This document shows, in pieces, positions 52,080 to 56,588 of a DNA stretch of 56,588 nt (its first letter is position 1; the number at the start of each line of letters is the position of its first letter). The position numbers and the translations under genes are program-made. The DNA lies in contig CACMAX010000008.1 in the NCBI GenBank assembly GCA_902611845.1, positions 1 to 56,588 on the forward strand, read 5' to 3'. The DNA comes from an uncultured Pelagibacteraceae bacterium (lineage in GTDB: Bacteria > Pseudomonadota > Alphaproteobacteria > Pelagibacterales > Pelagibacteraceae). The notes beneath the pieces were generated by a model, which was given only the letters and a program-made list of their open reading frames with translations, did not search any database and was not told the origin of the DNA.

Positions 52080-53001
52080 TAAAGCTTTAACAACTTGGGA
52101 TAAAATAAAAGATAGTGAAATTTATTTTAGTTTTATAAAATCTCCTACAGCAATAGTTTCTTCGATTTTATTAGCAATAATATTTTTCTGTTCATTTTTT
52201 GTAGAATTTATTACACCTTATAATCCATTCGACCCATCTTCTTTATCTTTAATGGATGCATTCACCCCACCATCTTGGACTAGCGAAGGAAAAGTAGAAT
52301 TTTTACTTGGTACTGATGGACAAGGAAGAGATATGTTATCGACTATTCTTTATGGATCTAGAATATCTTTGATTGTTGGTTTCTCAGCAATTTTATTTAG
52401 TTTAATTTTAGGAGTTGGATTAGGTCTTACTGCTGGTTTTTTTGGTGGTAAGTATGAAATGATTGTTATGAGATTAACTGATGTTCAGTTAACAGTTCCA
52501 AGTATTTTGATGGCACTTCTTGTTGATGGTATTGCGAGAGGTATAATTTCGCGTGAACTTCATGACGAGATGGCAATATATGTTTTAATTTTTGCAATTG
52601 GTATTTCAGAGTGGCCACAGTTTGCAAGAGTATCAAGAGCAGCAACTTTAGTTGAAAAAAATAAAGATTATGTCTCAGCATCAACAATTATTGGAGTTTC
52701 TAATTTTATAGTAATGTTTAAACATATTCTTCCAAACATTATGAGACCAGTACTTGTTATAGGAACTATAGGTCTTGCATTAGCAATAATTGCAGAAGCC
52801 ACATTGAGTTTTCTAGGTGTTGGCGTTCCTCCAACTACTCCTTCTTTAGGAACATTAATAAGACTTGGAAATGACTTTTTATTTTCTGGTGAATGGTGGA
52901 TAACTTTTTTTCCAGCAATATTCTTAGTTGTTTTGGCTTTTTCCATTAATTTATTAGGAGACTGGATGAGAGACACTCTTAATCCTAAATTGAAAAAATG
53001 A
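52072..53001 (+). CDS. Dipeptide ABC transporter permease (DppC-like)
   Basis: A 309-residue partner permease with six helices, the LGTDGQGRDMLSTILYGSRISL segment typical of DppC/OppC, and the EAA loop FKHILPNIMRPVLVIGTIGLALAIIAEATLSFLGVG. The start is a GTG at 52072, inside the last eight bases of the previous gene, so the two are coupled. A long first extracytoplasmic loop (about residues 45-75) is normal for this family. Its stop overlaps the ATPase gene by four bases. Confidence 0.92.
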   Translation: MDNKALTTWDKIKDSEIYFSFIKSPTAIVSSILLAIIFFCSFFVEFITPYNPFDPSSLSLMDAFTPPSWTSEGKVEFLLGTDGQGRDMLSTILYGSRISLIVGFSAILFSLILGVGLGLTAGFFGGKYEMIVMRLTDVQLTVPSILMALLVDGIARGIISRELHDEMAIYVLIFAIGISEWPQFARVSRAATLVEKNKDYVSASTIIGVSNFIVMFKHILPNIMRPVLVIGTIGLALAIIAEATLSFLGVGVPPTTPSLGTLIRLGNDFLFSGEWWITFFPAIFLVVLAFSINLLGDWMRDTLNPKLKK

Positions 53002-54680
53002 GTTTTTTAAAAATACAAAATTTAAGTGTAGATTATAAATTGAGAAAAGAGACAGTTCATGCTGCAAAAGATATTAATATTGAGATAAAAAGAGGAGAAA
53101 TTGTAGGATTAGTTGGGGAATCTGGGTCTGGAAAAAGTACTGTAGCAAATGCAATAATTGATTTAATTGACGAACCAGGGAAAGTATCTAAAGGATCAAT
53201 TTATTTAAGCGACATAAATATTCATGAAAATAAAAAAAATATTCTAAGTTTAAGAGGAAAAAAAATTGGATTTATTTTTCAAGATCCTCAGACATCTTTA
53301 AATCCTATCTTAACAATTGGACAACAACTTATTGAAACAATCCAAACTCATTTAAACCTCAGTAACTCAAAAGCAAAAGAAAAAGCAATAAATCTTTTAA
53401 AAGAAGTAGGCATAAAAGATGCTGAAAAAAGATTTAATGATTATCCTCATCAATTTTCAGGAGGTATGAGACAAAGGGTTGTTATATCACTTTCTCTATG
53501 TTGTGAACCAGAGTTGTTAATTGCAGATGAGCCCACAACTGCACTTGATGTATCAATACAATCACAAATATTAGAACTTATCAAAAAACTGACTAAAGAG
53601 AGAAACTTAGCAGTTATATTAATTACACATGATATGGGAGTTATAGCAGAGACTACCAATAGAGTTGCTGTCATGAAAAATGGTAATTTGGTAGAATTGG
53701 GAACAACAAAGCAAATATTAACAGAGCCAAAAGAAACTTATACGAAAAGTTTAGTTAGTTCTGTTCCACCCACAAATAAAAAAATATCCAGATTTAAAAT
53801 TATAGAGAAAGAAAGCAATAACCAGGAAAACATTAATTTAAAAATTTTAAACAGATGGAATAAAAGAGAGATTTTAAAAAAAGATTTAGTTCAAATAAAA
53901 AATCTCTGTAAAACTTTTAATGAAGGTTTTTTTACAGAAAAATCTCAAAATAATGTATTAGCAGTTGATACTGTTTCATTTAATATACAAGAGGGAAAAT
54001 CTTTTGGACTTGTTGGTGAAAGTGGCAGTGGAAAAACTACAATTGCAAAAATGATTGTTAATTTATTTAAACCCACCTCAGGTGAAATTTATTTTGATGA
54101 TGTATGTATTAATAATATAAAAAGTAACAAAGAATTACTTAAATTTAGAAAACAAATTCAAATGATATTCCAAGATCCGTACTCTTCGTTGAATGGTAGG
54201 CTTAAGGTTAAAGATATCATTGCTGAACCTATAAAGTTACATGATGCAAATATTAGCTCTAATGAATTAAATGAGTATATAAATGATCTCTTAGACTCTG
54301 TGGAGTTATCCAAGTCTTCAGCCGAAAGATATCCTCATGAGTTTTCAGGAGGACAGAGACAAAGAATTTCTATTGCAAGAGCATTAGCAACAAAACCAAG
54401 ATTATTAGTTTGTGATGAGCCAACATCTGCTTTGGATGTGAGTATTCAGGCTCAAATACTAAATTTACTTAAAGATTTACAAGAACAACTTAATTTAACT
54501 ATCCTTTTTATAAGTCATGATCTACCAGTTGTTCGACAAATGTGTGATGATATTGGAGTTTTAAGGAATGGAAAACTATGCGAGGTGTCTGAGACGGAAG
54601 AGTTGTTTAAAAATCCAAATCATGAATATACTAAGGAATTATTAAGATTAATGCCTAAAATAGAAACAATTTACAATTAA
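52998..54680 (+). CDS. Fused dipeptide ABC ATPase (DppD-DppF-like)
   Basis: A 560-residue protein that carries both ATPase subunits of a peptide importer in one chain, like GsiA or YejF. The first half has Walker A GESGSGKST near 39-47, signature FSGGMRQRV and Walker B LLIADEPTTALD; the second half has Walker A GESGSGKTT near 346, signature FSGGQRQRI and Walker B LLVCDEPTSALD. A short linker of about 25 residues joins them. Because both halves are complete, no second ATPase gene is needed. The stop TAA is the start of a full-length Shine-Dalgarno sequence for the next gene. Confidence 0.93.
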   Translation: MSFLKIQNLSVDYKLRKETVHAAKDINIEIKRGEIVGLVGESGSGKSTVANAIIDLIDEPGKVSKGSIYLSDINIHENKKNILSLRGKKIGFIFQDPQTSLNPILTIGQQLIETIQTHLNLSNSKAKEKAINLLKEVGIKDAEKRFNDYPHQFSGGMRQRVVISLSLCCEPELLIADEPTTALDVSIQSQILELIKKLTKERNLAVILITHDMGVIAETTNRVAVMKNGNLVELGTTKQILTEPKETYTKSLVSSVPPTNKKISRFKIIEKESNNQENINLKILNRWNKREILKKDLVQIKNLCKTFNEGFFTEKSQNNVLAVDTVSFNIQEGKSFGLVGESGSGKTTIAKMIVNLFKPTSGEIYFDDVCINNIKSNKELLKFRKQIQMIFQDPYSSLNGRLKVKDIIAEPIKLHDANISSNELNEYINDLLDSVELSKSSAERYPHEFSGGQRQRISIARALATKPRLLVCDEPTSALDVSIQAQILNLLKDLQEQLNLTILFISHDLPVVRQMCDDIGVLRNGKLCEVSETEELFKNPNHEYTKELLRLMPKIETIYN

Positions 54681-54688
54681 GGAGGTGA
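54678..54688 (+). promoter_or_regulatory. Full-length Shine-Dalgarno sequence
   Basis: TAAGGAGGTGA matches the complement of the 16S rRNA 3' end over 11 bases and sits just before the ATG at 54690. The first three bases are also the stop codon of the fused ATPase gene. Most genes in the window have weaker or no such site, so this one stands out as a strong translation signal. Confidence 0.85.
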
Positions 54689-54689
54689 A

Positions 54690-55082
54690 ATGGCAGTTTT
54701 TAATATGATTGAAGAAGCTGATGCTACAGGAAAAGTGAAAGAGGTATTTGAAGATATAAAAAAGAAGAGAAATACAGACTACATAAACAATTTTTGGAAA
54801 ATGTTGGCCAACAACCCAGAAACTTTAGAGAGAACTTGGACTTCTATACAGCAAGTGATGAAAAAAGGTGCTTTGGATGAAATGACAAAAGAGCTTATTT
54901 ATGTTGCAGTTTCAATGACAAATAGTTGTGAGTATTGTATTAAATCTCACAGTATCGCTGCTAAATCTAAAGGTGCTACTACAGAGATGTTAAGCGAACT
55001 TATTGCAGTTGTAGCAATGGCAAATGAAACTAACAGACTTGTTGAATCATATCAGGTAAAAGTTGACAAAGTTTATGAATGA
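54690..55082 (+). CDS. Carboxymuconolactone decarboxylase/AhpD-like protein
   Basis: A 130-residue all-helical protein of the CMD/AhpD fold. The CEYC motif with Cys80 and Cys83 and His87 is the AhpD-type redox site, which would support peroxidase or disulfide-reductase activity rather than lactone decarboxylation. No signal peptide is seen, so it acts in the cytoplasm. It follows a full-length Shine-Dalgarno sequence, so it may be strongly translated. It overlaps the DUF924 gene by eight bases; a joint stress role is possible but unproven. Confidence 0.83.
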   Translation: MAVFNMIEEADATGKVKEVFEDIKKKRNTDYINNFWKMLANNPETLERTWTSIQQVMKKGALDEMTKELIYVAVSMTNSCEYCIKSHSIAAKSKGATTEMLSELIAVVAMANETNRLVESYQVKVDKVYE

Positions 55083-55635
55083 TAGAGCCAAAGCAATATT
55101 AGATTTTTGGTTTGATGATATGGTAGTTGAAAAGCGATTTAAAAGAGATGATAATTTTGATCAATTGATTAGAGACAAATTCAAAGATGATCATGAAAAA
55201 GCTACTTTAAATGAATATGATGATTGGCAAGATGAACCATTAAGTACTCTAGCTTTAGTTATTTTATTGGATCAATTTTCAAGAAATTTATATAGAGATG
55301 ATAAAAAAGCTTTTGAGTTTGATCATAAAGCAAGACTGATTGTAAATGATGCAGTCTATAACGGGTATCTTGATCAAATGGATGAATATCAACGTTTTTT
55401 CATGCTATTGCCATACATTCACAGTGAAGAAGTTATAGATCATGATAGAGCATATAAATTGTTAGATAATTATTTATCTAATCATCCAAACTATAATGAG
55501 ATAAAAAAATTTTGGAAAGATCATACCGCTGCAATTAAACGATTTCATAGATATCCGCATCGAAATAAAGTTATGGGGAGAAAATCTACACCGGATGAGT
55601 TAAAATTTTTGGAGAGTCCAAATTCCTCTTGGTAA
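55075..55635 (+). CDS. DUF924-family protein
   Basis: The ATG at 55075, inside the end of the previous gene, gives 186 residues of the DUF924 family. The signature is ILDFWFDD at the start, a LALVILLDQFSRNLYRDDKKAFEFD segment near 60-85, YQRFFMLLPYIHSE, and the C-terminal FHRYPHRNKVMGRKSTPDELKFL. The family has a helical repeat-like fold and no agreed function. It abuts the opposing dehydrogenase stop with no gap. A TTG four codons upstream is a weaker start. Confidence 0.87.
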   Translation: MNDRAKAILDFWFDDMVVEKRFKRDDNFDQLIRDKFKDDHEKATLNEYDDWQDEPLSTLALVILLDQFSRNLYRDDKKAFEFDHKARLIVNDAVYNGYLDQMDEYQRFFMLLPYIHSEEVIDHDRAYKLLDNYLSNHPNYNEIKKFWKDHTAAIKRFHRYPHRNKVMGRKSTPDELKFLESPNSSW

Positions 55636-56550
55636 TTATTCTATTGGATAATCCCAAGCATCTCCACCAATTACCTTTGATATAGCAGAAAAATCTTTCG
55701 AACTGTTTCCATCCTCACAAAATTTTGAATATATTTCTAATGCCATCTCTCCTAATGGAGTAGATGCATTTGCATTTTTAGCACATTCATTTGCAAGTTT
55801 TAAATCTTTGTTCATCATACCTGCAGAAAAGCCTGGCTTATATTTATTGTTAGATGGAGTTCCTTCAATTAATCCAGGTAAAGGTGGATAAACTGAAATA
55901 GGCCAACTATTTCCGGAAGCATTTTTCATAATTTCATGAACTTTCTTTATATCTATATTCAATCTTCTTGCTAACATTAATGACTCTGAAGCAGCAATCA
56001 TTGTTATTCCAAGAGACATGTTGTTACAAATCTTTGCACCGTTTCCGCTTCCTATCTCTCCAGCATGATAAATATTTTTACCCATTAATTTTAAAATAGG
56101 TAAAGCTTGATTAAATGCATCATTTGATCCACCAACCATAATATTTAAAGTTGCTTTTTGTGCACCCATCACTCCACCACTTACTGGTGCATCAATCATC
56201 TTAATACCTTTTTCATTTGCTTTCTTTCCTATTTCTTTAGAGGTATCTATATCGATTGTTGAACAATCTATTAGTAGACAATTTTTAGAAACTTTATCTA
56301 GAACACCATTTTCTTTTAAATAAACTTCTTTTGAATGTTTTCCCTCGGGTAACATAGTGATTACTACAGACGTTTCACTATTGATTAGTTTTCCAAAATC
56401 CTTCTCAACATCAAGATTATTTTCAACTGCTTTATCAATCATTTCTTTAGAAACATCAAAAACCTTAACCTTTTTCCCTGCGTTCTTTAAATTACAGGCC
56501 ATTGGGTTTCCCATATTACCAACTCCTATAAAAGCTATATTTTCACTCAT
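55636..56550 (-). CDS. 3-hydroxyisobutyrate dehydrogenase family protein
   Basis: A 304-residue beta-hydroxyacid dehydrogenase with the cofactor motif FIGVGNMGNPMACN, the substrate segment DAPVSGGVMGAQKATLNIMVGG, the catalytic Lys in GNGAKICNN and the long KDLKLANECAKNANASTPLGEMALEIY stretch. The GAKICNN segment and length match MmsB of valine breakdown better than GarR. It is a distant relative of the gene at 41-41.8 kb. Its ATG is 38 bases from the window edge, so upstream partners are not visible; other valine genes may follow outside. Confidence 0.87.
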   Translation of the reverse strand: MSENIAFIGVGNMGNPMACNLKNAGKKVKVFDVSKEMIDKAVENNLDVEKDFGKLINSETSVVITMLPEGKHSKEVYLKENGVLDKVSKNCLLIDCSTIDIDTSKEIGKKANEKGIKMIDAPVSGGVMGAQKATLNIMVGGSNDAFNQALPILKLMGKNIYHAGEIGSGNGAKICNNMSLGITMIAASESLMLARRLNIDIKKVHEIMKNASGNSWPISVYPPLPGLIEGTPSNNKYKPGFSAGMMNKDLKLANECAKNANASTPLGEMALEIYSKFCEDGNSSKDFSAISKVIGGDAWDYPIE

Positions 56551-56588
56551 ATGACATCCTCTCTATTTAGTAATTTTTTCCACTAATT

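Noticed and set aside
1..56588. tRNA, rRNA, CRISPR, insertion sequence or phage genes
   Set aside because: I looked through the intergenic regions, none longer than about 150 bases, and the protein list. No cloverleaf-like stretch, spaced repeat array, transposase or phage protein was seen.

Overview
The window looks like a piece of a streamlined marine alphaproteobacterial chromosome, most likely SAR11 (Pelagibacterales). The signs are a very AT-rich sequence, about 58 tightly packed genes, many neighbours that overlap by 1-16 bases, no gene-free stretch above about 150 bases, few transcription factors, and transport dominated by periplasmic binding proteins. The assignment rests on gene style and content, not on a marker-gene comparison. 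I saw no rRNA, tRNA, CRISPR array, insertion sequence or prophage gene.

Layout. 1-3.7 kb: end of an AsmA/YhdP-like gene, tyrS, anmK and a small serine hydrolase. 3.75-9.96 kb: one Fe-S assembly operon, iscR-like regulator, sufB, sufC, sufD, sufS, sufU, sufT and sufA-like, headed by a promoter that overlaps an IscR-type palindrome. 10.0-11.7 kb: an orphan small ORF with a start-codon hairpin, then glnA. 11.7-14.9 kb: a YbaK-type deacylase and a homocysteine methyltransferase placed between two EamA transporters. 14.9-33.1 kb: a carbohydrate/cyclitol region with two complete sugar ABC transporters, iolE and iolD, three Gfo/Idh/MocA dehydrogenases, two D-2-hydroxyacid dehydrogenases, an HpcH/HpaI aldolase, an aldehyde dehydrogenase, a FucU/RbsD mutarotase and a ribokinase. 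33.1-42.7 kb: a rhamnonate/fuconate dehydratase-like enzyme, a PdxA2-like dehydrogenase, a tripartite tricarboxylate transporter (TctCBA), an SDR of the keto-deoxy-fuconate type, an aldo/keto reductase, a ROK kinase, a GarR-like reductase and an FAH-family diketo-acid hydrolase. 42.7-46.7 kb: ppc, ccdA and azoR. 46.7-49.4 kb: a gamma-butyrobetaine-hydroxylase-like dioxygenase, an inositol-phosphatase-family enzyme and a glutamine amidotransferase. 49.5-54.7 kb: a dipeptide ABC transporter with fused ATPases. 54.7-56.55 kb: an AhpD-like protein, a DUF924 protein and a 3-hydroxyisobutyrate dehydrogenase.

How the genes work together. The Suf operon is a self-contained SufBCD-SufS-SufU machine. 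The region from 15 to 43 kb reads as import plus oxidative, largely non-phosphorylative breakdown of cyclitols and deoxy-sugars or sugar acids to pyruvate, lactate and similar products. The inositol route is present only through iolD: iolB, iolC and iolJ are not in the window, although an aldolase and several dehydrogenases are. The SDR and FAH genes with the enolase-superfamily dehydratase match the diketo-hydrolase branch of L-rhamnose/L-fucose breakdown.

The most interesting non-coding signals are: stable hairpins placed directly after all four binding-protein genes, one of them an intrinsic terminator lying inside the tctB reading frame; long perfect palindromes just upstream of the two sugar binding-protein genes; an 11-bp hairpin that includes the start codon of a small ORF after the suf operon; and an IscR-like operator over the suf promoter.
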